Virus record (IMG/VR): IMGVR_UViG_3300024999_000391
Location: 1 to 24,319 of that record
Source: a virus
Length of the DNA: 24,319 nt
Direction: 5' to 3' (one strand)
Both the position numbers and the translations under genes were made by a program. Positions within the stretch are counted from its first letter, which is position 1. Each line of letters starts with the position of its first letter. A model generated the notes under the pieces. That model worked only from the letters and a program-made list of their open reading frames with translations, made no database searches and was not told the origin of the DNA. Of this stretch, positions 5,335-13,936 are shown one piece after another.

Positions 5335-7959
5335 TCAATAGATTATCACTTGCGGGGTCCAGCCGGAAGGCCCGGTATAAACATCCAGTTCGCCAAACGG
5401 TTCAATCGGCAAAGTAAGGGCCGAATTATCCTGGATCACGCCGGTCACATCCAGCAAACCCCCGTAAAACAGCCGGGCATCGCTCACGGTTGCCGAAGCA
5501 TGGGTAAGCCTGACAGTTGTTGCATCCTGCCTTGCCCCGGTTGCCGCTATCCATGAAGACCCGTTATAGACTTCAAAGCCGGTGATCCCGGTTGCCGGGG
5601 TGTAATCTGTAGCAGCGGAGTTTAAGGCTATGTGTGTATCGGTATGCTCAGCATCAACGATGGTGTACCCTTCCGCCCGTGGCCCTCTCCAGTATGTATA
5701 ATCACCCGTTCCGACTTCGTGATAGGCGATTGATTGAGCGGCGCGAACCGCCTCAATTTCTTGGGATGCTTCTGTCATATGCCAATGATAATATGTTCCA
5801 GCGACGTTCTCATTGTATAACTCAAGATCGTAGGTCGAGTGGCTGTAATATTTGTAATCCGATTCTGACTCATTCACAAACTGCAATTGCGCCAGTCGAA
5901 CATTTGCGGCACCTGCGTCGGTCTGTTGATCTGCGTCAGGCAACCCAACAACGAAAATAGAAAGATTCGCATTATTTGTATCTGATTGGAGGTCTCCATA
6001 TAGATCAATCAAACCATTGTAATAATCTGTTTGGCTAATACTCCCAATAGCCTCGTTGTGTCCTTGATACCACAATGTATAATTTGCTTTAATCCTAGAA
6101 ATCGGTTCTGATATTGCAAGGGCCGCCTGGAGTTTTTCATACATATTGTAGGTAGCGTCGGACGCCCCGATCCAGTACCCCTCGCCAATGTCATATGCCT
6201 CATATAATGCCGTAGATGCATGACCTGCGTTAATTACTCCGACGACACACCCGATGGCCGTGTGCAGCATATTGGCAAAAACCGGCCCCCCGTCGCCAGT
6301 CATAGTTACCCATGATGTAGTCGTAAATTTTCGCGTTAAATCCGAAGGCGTCTCATCGAGAGATCCGCTATACGGCATATAGTTAAACCAGTATTCCATC
6401 CATGATTGCCCAGCAGCTATGACCACAATCCCAACACTGATATCATTTGAGGTAGCCGATTCATACCCTGGGTCATCTTTATCACGAGCCACAAATTGAT
6501 ACCAATAATCACCTGATGGGATGTTCGTCAGTCGCCCTGTGTATGTGCCACTGTTTAGCGTCACTGAGGAAAGTGATTTCCAGTTTCCCCCACTAAGCGG
6601 AACAACTGCCGATGTATCTCTTCGGATTGCCTGAATTTCGATTTCATCAGTCGCAGGGAAGTTATATGTTCCGGTGAATTCCAACTCTCCTTGATCATTT
6701 GAATCCCTGGCAATAACCCTGCCGTCCTTCATGGAGTTCGTGGTTTCATTTATGGTTATGACGCTTTCGGTCATTGCGTCACAGCCGATATCCCACTTAT
6801 TTCCGATTTTCAGGACGCGGGTTTCGCCGTCGATATCGTCCGTAAATGTAGCGGAAAGATCCGTCCCTTGTCCGGCTGCAAGGGTGTCCGGCTGGTCAAG
6901 GTGATAGCCGTCCGCCTCGTAGTCAACCGCTGCATTAAGGACATTTGTAGTCTGGTTTATGGTATCAGTTCCGCCTGAATTGGCGTCCGTCATGGCAACT
7001 GCAATTGTATTTTTCACATTCGCAATCGCGGTTGTCCCGCTGGTTGCGGAAACCCGGACATCCGAAAACCCGGACCCTACAATTGTGCAATTATAAATTT
7101 CAGCCGTTACCGTACCGGCCACTGTATTTATAATTCGGATACCGGCCTTGTTGGCATTCGACCCACCCGACGTATCTTTTATTAAATTATTATAAAAATA
7201 CCCGGTGACGTCGGAAGCTGCACCATAATATAAAATGCCATTTGCAAAACTGGTACCCGTTCCGGTACAATCGTAAATCGTGCATCCAGCAACATATAAA
7301 TTGTTAAAATTACCTCTAATGCCTACTCCAGAGGTATTTACCCCGGTCGAGACGGCTTTAACCCCTATATCATAGATAAAAAAATTATCTTCTGCTACGC
7401 TGAAAATATAAACATTCCCGGCGTAAGATTTTTCAAAACGCATTCCAGTGGTCTCTGTGCCGCGATTGCCGGGAGCCGCGATTATCCCACGGCAGTACTC
7501 AAATGCCGTTGTATTTGTAGCCCCGGATATGGTTACGTTATAGTCTGCAAGTACCAGATCGTCCGGACCCATTAAAATAAATGAACAAGCTACCGCCGTT
7601 CCGCTGTTGATTGTGCCGGTGATGCTGGAAACAGATAAGGAAACCCCGGAATTGACCGCCGTAATAGTCAGTGTTTGCCCGCCGCATACAACTTTTGACG
7701 TGTTAGCCTCACAGCCTTCAAAGGGTGCGGTGGACGTGACGTAAAGCGTATTTCCTGAGCTGTCTTGGTCCGTTGTCGTGATGGCGTTAAGGCTTCCAGC
7801 CGTTTGAGAAACCCAAGCGGATACTTCGGTAGACTGGAATGCACGGGTGACATCTCCAATCGTATGATACACAGCGGCTGCCGGAAGAGTCCGGGAGGTT
7901 GCCGCGAGCGCCGAAGCCGTCCAAACCAGAAAGAAAATCGTGAGTAAGAATTTTTTCAT
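5335..7959 (-). CDS. Secreted-type tail fibre/receptor protein: beta-helix plus SASA-like carbohydrate esterase (874 aa)
   Basis: I place the start at ATG 7959, which has AGGTG just upstream and begins a signal peptide (MKKFLLTIFFLVWTASALAA). A longer frame to 8115 overlaps the previous gene and would bury this peptide. Residues 130-400 look like a right-handed parallel beta-helix (repeats such as LYVAGCTIYDC and AEIYNCTIVGSG), closed by DIDGETR and WDIGCDA. Residues 510-750 match sialate O-acetylesterase (SASA, SGNH-type) blocks: AGQS with likely nucleophile S519, WYQGHNEA at 630-637, and HWHMT with likely H727. Such enzymes deacetylate surface sugars, so receptor binding and modification at the tail end is the likely role. 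A C-terminal beta domain follows. The Sec signal is unusual for a virion protein. Confidence 0.75.
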   Translation of the reverse strand: MKKFLLTIFFLVWTASALAATSRTLPAAAVYHTIGDVTRAFQSTEVSAWVSQTAGSLNAITTTDQDSSGNTLYVTSTAPFEGCEANTSKVVCGGQTLTITAVNSGVSLSVSSITGTINSGTAVACSFILMGPDDLVLADYNVTISGATNTTAFEYCRGIIAAPGNRGTETTGMRFEKSYAGNVYIFSVAEDNFFIYDIGVKAVSTGVNTSGVGIRGNFNNLYVAGCTIYDCTGTGTSFANGILYYGAASDVTGYFYNNLIKDTSGGSNANKAGIRIINTVAGTVTAEIYNCTIVGSGFSDVRVSATSGTTAIANVKNTIAVAMTDANSGGTDTINQTTNVLNAAVDYEADGYHLDQPDTLAAGQGTDLSATFTDDIDGETRVLKIGNKWDIGCDAMTESVITINETTNSMKDGRVIARDSNDQGELEFTGTYNFPATDEIEIQAIRRDTSAVVPLSGGNWKSLSSVTLNSGTYTGRLTNIPSGDYWYQFVARDKDDPGYESATSNDISVGIVVIAAGQSWMEYWFNYMPYSGSLDETPSDLTRKFTTTSWVTMTGDGGPVFANMLHTAIGCVVGVINAGHASTALYEAYDIGEGYWIGASDATYNMYEKLQAALAISEPISRIKANYTLWYQGHNEAIGSISQTDYYNGLIDLYGDLQSDTNNANLSIFVVGLPDADQQTDAGAANVRLAQLQFVNESESDYKYYSHSTYDLELYNENVAGTYYHWHMTEASQEIEAVRAAQSIAYHEVGTGDYTYWRGPRAEGYTIVDAEHTDTHIALNSAATDYTPATGITGFEVYNGSSWIAATGARQDATTVRLTHASATVSDARLFYGGLLDVTGVIQDNSALTLPIEPFGELDVYTGPSGWTPQVIIY

Positions 7960-7966
7960 TCGGCAC

Positions 7967-9115
7967 CTATGGGACCAACTGGATGACAATTGCCACCGAT
8001 AATCCATTTGGCGGCGTCCCGGAATGCACGGCGTCGACATCGACATAAAGAATATCTCCCACCGCCAAATCATCATTCGACGTGTCGACCGTTTCGTCCT
8101 GGGCGAAAAACTCATCCCCTATCGTCACTTTGGTTGATAGCGCATCGACATCGGTTCCAGCCCGCCGCCGCCTGACCTGAATATCAGTTGTTCCGGTAAT
8201 CCCTTTATCGTCCACGGTTGCCACAATATCAATGATGTTATATCCGGTGAGCGCTATCGGGATGCCGGTGGTTCCGTCGCCCACGGTTACCGCCTGATCA
8301 CTCCGGAAAAGGACAATTGAGGGGTATCTGATGGCATATCCAGATCCAGCCAGTGCGTTCGGGGTGACTGCCAATATCTCACTCGTTCCGGCCGTAACCT
8401 CGCTACCGATTGCCAGCTCAACAACCCCCTTGACGGTCGTGGAGGCGTCAGATTCATCGGCGTGCAACTCAGAATCCCGCGCAATATCAGCATGGATAGA
8501 AAGCGTATCGCCAGTGAGAACAATCTCGTTCGCAGTCCCGGCCAAGTTGGTGTCATCTGATATGTCAATTCCGGATAAATCGGCCCCTGTGTGCGCATGG
8601 GAGGCTGCCGCTGCCCCAATGTCTGTGGGCGATATGGCATCACCGCCCGCTGTGGCATGTTCGCTTGCATGGGTTTCTTCTTCAAGGTCTGCTGTGATGT
8701 CTGTCCCGGCGTTCTGCTCTCCAGATTTCAGGATATTTGCGTCCGCTGGTTCATAAACCCCTGCCCCGATAATGGCCTGGATTTCCGCGCTGGTGTCAAC
8801 CGTTGGATCGGATTCAGCCAGCAAATACGCCGGGACATTGATCAAATCTCCAAAGTCATAATCCCATGGGGTTGTCCATGCGCTGCCCGTCGACATGGCT
8901 ATGCCGGCGGATGGATATGTCATGCCTCCGCCAGTCGGTGCGGCTGGTATCCACGATCCATCACTTTGCAAGGTCAACACGTCACCAGCATTCCCGCCCG
9001 TAACGGTGATGACGTCAACCTTGGCCTTGTCCTCGTCAGTGTAGTCGTTAAAAGACCAGCCAAATGCCGCCGAAGACCAACACAAGACCGCCAAAACAAT
9101 TAATATTCTTTTCAT
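7967..9115 (-). CDS. Fibre-like protein with signal peptide (382 aa)
   Basis: ATG 9115 overlaps the upstream TAA as TAATG. It begins MKRILIVLAVLCWSSAAFG, a clear Sec signal peptide with a predicted cut after residue 19. An earlier in-frame ATG at 9136 would add seven residues before the basic start. The mature part is Ala/Gly/Thr/Asp-rich. It has a GDVLTLQSDGSWIPA segment, a SHAHTGADLSGIDISDDTNL segment, and one phage tail-fibre repeat (DASTTVKGVVELAIGSEV through LAVTPNAL, residues 223-254). The last 120 residues are beta-rich and probably globular. Position just before the esterase protein suggests that the two assemble together at the tail tip or fibre. Confidence 0.7.
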   Translation of the reverse strand: MKRILIVLAVLCWSSAAFGWSFNDYTDEDKAKVDVITVTGGNAGDVLTLQSDGSWIPAAPTGGGMTYPSAGIAMSTGSAWTTPWDYDFGDLINVPAYLLAESDPTVDTSAEIQAIIGAGVYEPADANILKSGEQNAGTDITADLEEETHASEHATAGGDAISPTDIGAAAASHAHTGADLSGIDISDDTNLAGTANEIVLTGDTLSIHADIARDSELHADESDASTTVKGVVELAIGSEVTAGTSEILAVTPNALAGSGYAIRYPSIVLFRSDQAVTVGDGTTGIPIALTGYNIIDIVATVDDKGITGTTDIQVRRRRAGTDVDALSTKVTIGDEFFAQDETVDTSNDDLAVGDILYVDVDAVHSGTPPNGLSVAIVIQLVP

Positions 9116-9822
9116 TACGCCGCCCCCCCGCGCCACGTCTTTGTTCCGTCGATGATATGGAACATATCCGATGCATAATCATACTCCAACGTCACCGAAG
9201 AAAATTGTTCAGTTCCGGTCAGTTTCGTGTGTGTCGCACTCCCGAATGTCGTTGTTTCGCCATCAGCCGCTATGATATCCACATCACCGAGGCCCTTTAT
9301 GATCACTGTGATTCGCGCCCCATCATAGGCCGCCGTCATAACCGGCATAGTCAACGTTTTCAGAGTCGCAGCGTTCACCCGGATGGAAGGCCGATAAAGA
9401 TCTGTGACCAAAACCTGATAGTCGTCTGTAACTGTTTTCGGCAGTGCCAGACTTCCAAGCGTCGTCACGCCGTCGTAAACCTCTTCGCTGACCGTCAGGG
9501 TCATTTGAGCAATCACCCGGCCATCGGTGTAGGTCGTGTCATAGACGACCAATTCCGCCTTTGTGTCTTTCCCGGCTGTCAAAGTCAGCAGCCCAATGTC
9601 GATTAAAATTTTTCCGGTAGCCGCGTATGTTGTCCAGTTAAAACATTCCGGATTCGCCACGCTGTCCGCATATTCAGCGTCAGCCGTTGACGATGCGATA
9701 TATTTTATAAAGCATCTCGATATCGCGGCCATTTGCTCCGTTGAGTATTTGCGCCCGTCAATCGTTGTGATTTCCACCGTGAACGGGCTGTTATGGCCCT
9801 TGTAGACCTTATATGCCGCCAT
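9115..9822 (-). CDS. Hypothetical tail-tip/fibre protein (235 aa)
   Basis: The ATG at 9822 directly follows the previous stop, with GGAGG overlapping the end of that gene. The N-terminus (MAAYKVYKGHNSPFTVEITT, then MAAISRCFIKY) has the look of small baseplate or fibre-anchoring domains that sense a polymer of beta strands. The C-terminal third (KTLTMPVMTAAYDGARITVI) resembles the short beta domain repeated in many phage head and tail fibres, ending in a DMFHIIDGTKTW motif. No catalytic pattern is visible. The role as a connector between the tail tip and the two following fibre proteins is inferred from order. Confidence 0.55.
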   Translation of the reverse strand: MAAYKVYKGHNSPFTVEITTIDGRKYSTEQMAAISRCFIKYIASSTADAEYADSVANPECFNWTTYAATGKILIDIGLLTLTAGKDTKAELVVYDTTYTDGRVIAQMTLTVSEEVYDGVTTLGSLALPKTVTDDYQVLVTDLYRPSIRVNAATLKTLTMPVMTAAYDGARITVIIKGLGDVDIIAADGETTTFGSATHTKLTGTEQFSSVTLEYDYASDMFHIIDGTKTWRGGAA

Positions 9823-11007
9823 TTATGCCTCCGTGATGTCCATAATTTGCTGCAAAACCGAAACTGTGAGCGTTATCATGCCCGCCGTCATTGAGTCGTC
9901 GCCACCGTTCCATGTTACTGTATCGCCCGGTCTAACCAGAAAATTAACACCACACCGAACCCGACGCTTCCCGTCAACCTGCTGCGAAACCGTTGAAATA
10001 TCAGTCAATGCCCTGGTCGCCGGGCTTGCATAAGTGGTTGTCTGATGCCCTGATAGCCGGATGGTGTAAGCGGTCCCGCCCTGGTCAATCTGTAAGGAGT
10101 CAAAATCAGCCCGCGCAATCTCAGCGTAATTAATCGTTCCGTCCGGGAACAGGCTTGCGCCCTTACTGACAACGATATCCCAGGTTGTTCGATCCGCAAT
10201 ATCATCTGCATAAATTGATGCGTTAGGGACTACAACCTCAAGATATGTTGGGACTCCATTCCTGATCCGCGCCTGAAAGCTGCTGATTGGCAAAACCAAA
10301 TCCGGGCTACCGGTTAGAACGCATTTATAAACCGTGGCAATCGGTGTTTCAGCAGATATCAATAAGCATGTCGTGTCCGGTGCAGTTATTGTAATTACCG
10401 GTGAGATATGATCGAGAATGGACCCAATTGCGTTTTCCGGCACCGTGAATACGATAACTGGCGGAACATGTGTGACCAGTTGTCCAGTAAACCATGTCGG
10501 CACTACCCCGAGGCTGGCTGATATCGCCGGGTGCGAGAATACACCAACCGCAGGTTCGTGCTGGATGATTAAAATCCCATCATATTCAACAGACAATTCG
10601 GCAGTAAACGATACATCCGGCGGGACATGCATCGCCATAACCATCAGTTGAATATCCGCGCCCTCGAAATCAATTACAGGCGGGACATGATCAACCGACG
10701 TAATTACGGTTGCCGTGGTATCTGATGAAAAAGACGCTGCGGGCGGAACATGTGTAATAATTAGGATGCCATCGTATTCTATTGCTGATTCAGAATAAAA
10801 CACGGCCTCCGAGGCCGTGTGCTCAACAATTATAATCTCATCACCAGTGATTACTGGATCTACTGATATGAAAAAAACTTCCGGCGATACATGCGAAATT
10901 GATACATCACCGCCCAAATCTTCAGACGATATTTCACCGGAACCAGGGACTATTTCGCCGTCCGGCCATGTGAAAACTTGGATATAATCAAATATTGTCG
11001 TTGCCAT
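9823..11007 (-). CDS. Tail-tip protein with eight HVPP repeats (394 aa)
   Basis: Residues 36-225 hold eight imperfect repeats of 20-30 residues, each built around H-V-P/S-P-x-x-x-F (HVPPAASF, HVPPVIDF, HVPPDVSF, HVPPVIVF and variants). The key histidines fall at 39, 63, 86, 107, 127, 150, 180 and 200. Two copies also share an EYDGILI segment. The pattern suggests repeated beta strands, such as small Ig-like units or a solenoid. Residues 226-394 form a separate domain (SSFQARIRNGVPTYLEVVV, GKRRVRCGVNF) that looks like a conserved tail-tip domain of other siphophages. No enzyme motif is seen. The gene lies midway between the tape measure and the fibre genes, so a virion tip role is likely. Confidence 0.55.
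   Translation of the reverse strand: MATTIFDYIQVFTWPDGEIVPGSGEISSEDLGGDVSISHVSPEVFFISVDPVITGDEIIIVEHTASEAVFYSESAIEYDGILIITHVPPAASFSSDTTATVITSVDHVPPVIDFEGADIQLMVMAMHVPPDVSFTAELSVEYDGILIIQHEPAVGVFSHPAISASLGVVPTWFTGQLVTHVPPVIVFTVPENAIGSILDHISPVITITAPDTTCLLISAETPIATVYKCVLTGSPDLVLPISSFQARIRNGVPTYLEVVVPNASIYADDIADRTTWDIVVSKGASLFPDGTINYAEIARADFDSLQIDQGGTAYTIRLSGHQTTTYASPATRALTDISTVSQQVDGKRRVRCGVNFLVRPGDTVTWNGGDDSMTAGMITLTVSVLQQIMDITEA
10333..10902 (-). repeat. Coding tandem repeat array (eight HVPP units)
   Basis: At DNA level the units share a diverged core reading GGCGGRACATG on the plus strand, seen near 10461, 10619, 10679 and 10742. Weaker copies lie near 10403, 10545, 10812 and 10887. Spacing is about 60-90 bases. 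The copies are diverged, so this is an old or selected protein repeat rather than a recent slippage tract. Confidence 0.7.
10791..10820 (-). terminator. Terminator-like hairpin inside the HVPP gene
   Basis: On the minus strand ACACGGCC pairs with GGCCGTGT around a 5-nt loop; as a pure inverted repeat it is 10 bp with one central base (10800-10820). It is followed at once by TTTTATTC. This is the layout of an intrinsic terminator in the direction of late transcription, but it lies within the coding sequence (residues 63-69). Activity is uncertain. Confidence 0.35.
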
Positions 11008-11014
11008 TATAGTC

Positions 11015-11839
11015 TTAAACGTTGATATTGTTATATATGTCTAAAATTGCAATGCCATCTATAACCCCATCAAAAGAGGCGGCTGGAATGTCCGTAGCCA
11101 TTTCGTACCCACTGACATACACAGAATACAAATTAGAGCCGCTTAAACGAAGCGTATCGGCCAAAAAAACCGGTTCTAATGCTATTTCAGAAATATTTTC
11201 TGTCCCTATCCGACATTCAATCCATCCAACAGACGAATGAACCCAGAACCGAGTCCGATAATACCCATCAAAAAACAATCCGAAATTGACATATACGTCG
11301 GGTTCGGTAAGCATGTTGAACGCTGTAAATGCAGCGGCCAACATGTGCGCAAAATCTGCCCCCGTTGCCCCGGCATGGTATCCCAACGGATAGAAAGTGG
11401 TGGAGGTTAAAGAGCCTGGGTTATCCCCAAAATTACCCGCAAAATCATCCTGATACCACAATTCATCAAACTCGCCGGCAAAGGTTTCATTGAATTTTGC
11501 AGTATTATTCGGCGTCATTTGGAATTCGGAAAAACCTATTCTGGCCGCTGCGATTTTGTATAATTCAAGAATCAATTCATCGCCACTATCGACATCAATT
11601 TCAACTGTGACGGTTTTTGCAGCTTCTCCCTGCCATGTGATATCGGCCATATCAACAATGGCAACAGTTGTGGTTGTGATAGACGATTGCAATACTATAT
11701 GCCCATCTTCGTCCCATGAATAAATTGTAAGAGTAACCGTAACTGTGCCAACAGACGAATAAACATCTTGTATGTAGATGAAATCGTCTTCGGTTAGAAC
11801 ATCAAACTCATATGAGCCTTGGTCCTGATTTAACCCCAT
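11015..11839 (-). CDS. Hypothetical virion protein (274 aa)
   Basis: The protein is acidic and beta-rich throughout (VGTVTVTLTIYSWDEDGHIV, then TVTVEIDVDSGDELILELY). It has no signal peptide, membrane segment or catalytic motif. Aromatic Gly-rich turns (FGDNPGSLTSTTFYPLGYHA) suggest a lectin-like or jelly-roll fold that could bind sugars, but this is only a look. It lies between two tail-tip genes with spacings of 7 and 14 bases, so it probably belongs to the same assembly. Confidence 0.5.
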   Translation of the reverse strand: MGLNQDQGSYEFDVLTEDDFIYIQDVYSSVGTVTVTLTIYSWDEDGHIVLQSSITTTTVAIVDMADITWQGEAAKTVTVEIDVDSGDELILELYKIAAARIGFSEFQMTPNNTAKFNETFAGEFDELWYQDDFAGNFGDNPGSLTSTTFYPLGYHAGATGADFAHMLAAAFTAFNMLTEPDVYVNFGLFFDGYYRTRFWVHSSVGWIECRIGTENISEIALEPVFLADTLRLSGSNLYSVYVSGYEMATDIPAASFDGVIDGIAILDIYNNINV

Positions 11840-11853
11840 TGCATCACCTGTGA

Positions 11854-12366
11854 TTAAAGGACGATGGACGCCTTCGCAAGCCCATTGGTTAAATCTATTC
11901 TGAACATCTTGCCTACTTCAGTGGAATAATCCGCCCCAAAATTACTTGCCAAAATAATCCTTGAATCAGCGGGGGTTGTGGTATTGTACTGCATAAAAAC
12001 AGCACCACCCGTAGTGGCCATGGTCCCGCCGGTCGCTGTCCAAGTAGCAATAGTCGGTGCGGTTGTTGTTAATGATATAATTACATTCGTACTTACAATG
12101 GCAGCAGATACAGCAATCGGAGTTATCAAAATGCCGCCCGTGTTACCAGTCGTAATGGCCGTATAACCATTGCCGCCTGCAATTTCATAAGCTGACACGT
12201 CCGACCAAACCGAATCATTCTCAGGGTCAAATGATGTGAGCTCCGCCCAATCAGTCCGCCATGTCGTATTCATAAGTGCGACCCGGATCGGGTCGGTGGT
12301 CACATCATGGATTTTTTTAAGGGCATCGATAATAAATTGAGCCGCGTATTTCGATTCATATGCCAT
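11854..12366 (-). CDS. Phage structural protein (170 aa)
   Basis: The start at ATG 12366 has a strong ribosome site (AAGGAGAG) eight bases upstream. The in-frame ATG at 12402 lies in the upstream gene and is less likely. The pattern AYESKYAAQFIIDALKKIHD, PIRVALMNTTW, then YEIAGGNGYTA with repeated Thr/Ile strands follows a common family of phage structural proteins that open with a small helix and a 'DPIKVALM' strand. The rest is beta-sandwich-like and Thr-rich. Function in the virion is unassigned. Confidence 0.6.
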   Translation of the reverse strand: MAYESKYAAQFIIDALKKIHDVTTDPIRVALMNTTWRTDWAELTSFDPENDSVWSDVSAYEIAGGNGYTAITTGNTGGILITPIAVSAAIVSTNVIISLTTTAPTIATWTATGGTMATTGGAVFMQYNTTTPADSRIILASNFGADYSTEVGKMFRIDLTNGLAKASIVL

Positions 12367-12388
12367 AGTTAACACTCTCCTTATTGTT

Positions 12389-13936
12389 TTAACAAATTTC
12401 AATACTGTCTATAATTGCTTCAAATTCCGGGCTATTACCTTCATGATTCCCGACAAAACAAACCACCTCAACATTATAAACGTTCACCGGGAAGGGGAAA
12501 TCAAGATACCTGGCATTCCCGGACCCGAATGGCAAATATGCAAAATAGGCGTGATCGCTGGTTACCTTCCAATACCCACCCGGCACAAAGCTTTCCTGAT
12601 ACGCATGAGATACCGGTGTTCCGTAAATTGTTTCCGCTTCATCCGCCCAACAGTATTTCCCCTCAAGATAGGTCGCTGAATTGAACACCCCGGACAAAGT
12701 GCTGCATAAAAAATTCTCGCTGAAAAAATAAATGGTAAAAAAATATGTTTCCCCAGATGCTGGCTCCTTTGCACTTATCGTTACAGCAACGGATGTCCCG
12801 AACGAATATCGCCAAAAATTCGTTGCCCGGCAATCGGTTACAATATCCGAAACCGTTATCCGGGCCCTGAGTGCGCCCGGCCTGAAAATAGGTTGAGGTT
12901 CAACCCCCCACCCGGTCGGATATGGGAAAGTCGCCGCTGCTGAATACGGGGTTGACGGCTCTTCATCCCCTAAATAACCATATGTGACCGGCACCGCGAA
13001 TTGCGGCTTATAAAACCGGATTTGTCCGTTATCGTTTTCAATCGTAAACGCTCCGTCCGGATATGGGAAACCCGGTTCACCGCCGCCCGGATCTTGCAAA
13101 ACCCAGACCCTTAACGGCGATAATCTTTCAACTGTTGAACCGGTCGGATGCCCGGCGACCGGCACTCTGGTTGCACTTAATGCCGCGTCAAAATCCCACG
13201 GTTCGGCCCAGCAACATTGTTTCGGTTCTTCCTCGAATCCGATAACTTTCGGGGTATCCCATGAGTACCCCTCAAAAAACACAATCACCCGGTCGGAAAC
13301 GACGAATGCCGCCGCGTTACAGTCCATGTAATCAATCGGTACGTCGTTGATGCCGTAAGCTCCATTAATCAAGCTTAAGGCTTGTTGGCTGCTGGATATC
13401 GCATCAAGAGTTACGCTGCATGTGTCGGCATCGTAATCAATGGCCGTGATCGCTCCATAGAGATGGGTTGGTTTCCACTTTTGGGCGCCGGGCAGCATCG
13501 CCAGATTGTAAAACGTGGCCGCCGAATCCTGAGCCATAAGCGGCGTTATTTGCCCGTCTCTGGCCGCATCAAACACGGCGTTATCCTCATACCCCGGCTG
13601 TATATTGACCCCGTTTGCCCGTTCCCGGCCTATCTCTATCAGACCTACGTCACCGGTCAAATCAGTGGTTAAATCGGCACACCAGGCCGTTACGGTGGCA
13701 TCCGCCGGCACATGGTCAATATCGGTCAAATAATCAATTCGCTTCTGGACAGACAAAAGCTGTAATTGCAAAAGCCTTTTTTTTAGGGCATCCGTCTCGT
13801 TCAGAATTTCGTCAGTGAGCAAGGTGGCCCTGGCCTGTAGCACAGCAATAGCCGCATCCAGCGCCTCCCGGTTATATTTCAGGGTGACGTTATATTGCCC
13901 ATCTGCGATATGGCTTATGATGGTTCCCTTGCCCAT
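12389..13936 (-). CDS. Large tail-tip protein with N-terminal coiled coil (515 aa)
   Basis: The N-terminal 20 residues form a small strand domain (MGKGTIISHIADGQYNVTLK). Residues 20-75 form a long helix rich in Leu heptads (ALDAAIAVLQARATLLTDEI, then LLQLQLLSVQKRIDYL), likely a trimeric coiled coil. Residues 75-240 contain AWCADLTTDLTG, GVNIQPGYE and ITAIDYDADTCSV, which look like conserved phage tip domains. The rest is aromatic and beta-rich with several cysteines. The gene overlaps the upstream stop as TAATG. It sits two genes after the tape measure, where lambda would have its tip complex genes, but it does not resemble lambda L, K, I or J. Confidence 0.6.
   Translation of the reverse strand: MGKGTIISHIADGQYNVTLKYNREALDAAIAVLQARATLLTDEILNETDALKKRLLQLQLLSVQKRIDYLTDIDHVPADATVTAWCADLTTDLTGDVGLIEIGRERANGVNIQPGYEDNAVFDAARDGQITPLMAQDSAATFYNLAMLPGAQKWKPTHLYGAITAIDYDADTCSVTLDAISSSQQALSLINGAYGINDVPIDYMDCNAAAFVVSDRVIVFFEGYSWDTPKVIGFEEEPKQCCWAEPWDFDAALSATRVPVAGHPTGSTVERLSPLRVWVLQDPGGGEPGFPYPDGAFTIENDNGQIRFYKPQFAVPVTYGYLGDEEPSTPYSAAATFPYPTGWGVEPQPIFRPGALRARITVSDIVTDCRATNFWRYSFGTSVAVTISAKEPASGETYFFTIYFFSENFLCSTLSGVFNSATYLEGKYCWADEAETIYGTPVSHAYQESFVPGGYWKVTSDHAYFAYLPFGSGNARYLDFPFPVNVYNVEVVCFVGNHEGNSPEFEAIIDSIEIC

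Noticed and set aside
7960-8115. Longer start for the beta-helix/esterase gene, adding 52 residues
   Set aside because: The extra part overlaps the upstream gene, has a Ser/Arg-rich non-protein-like composition and would bury a clear signal peptide that has its own ribosome site.
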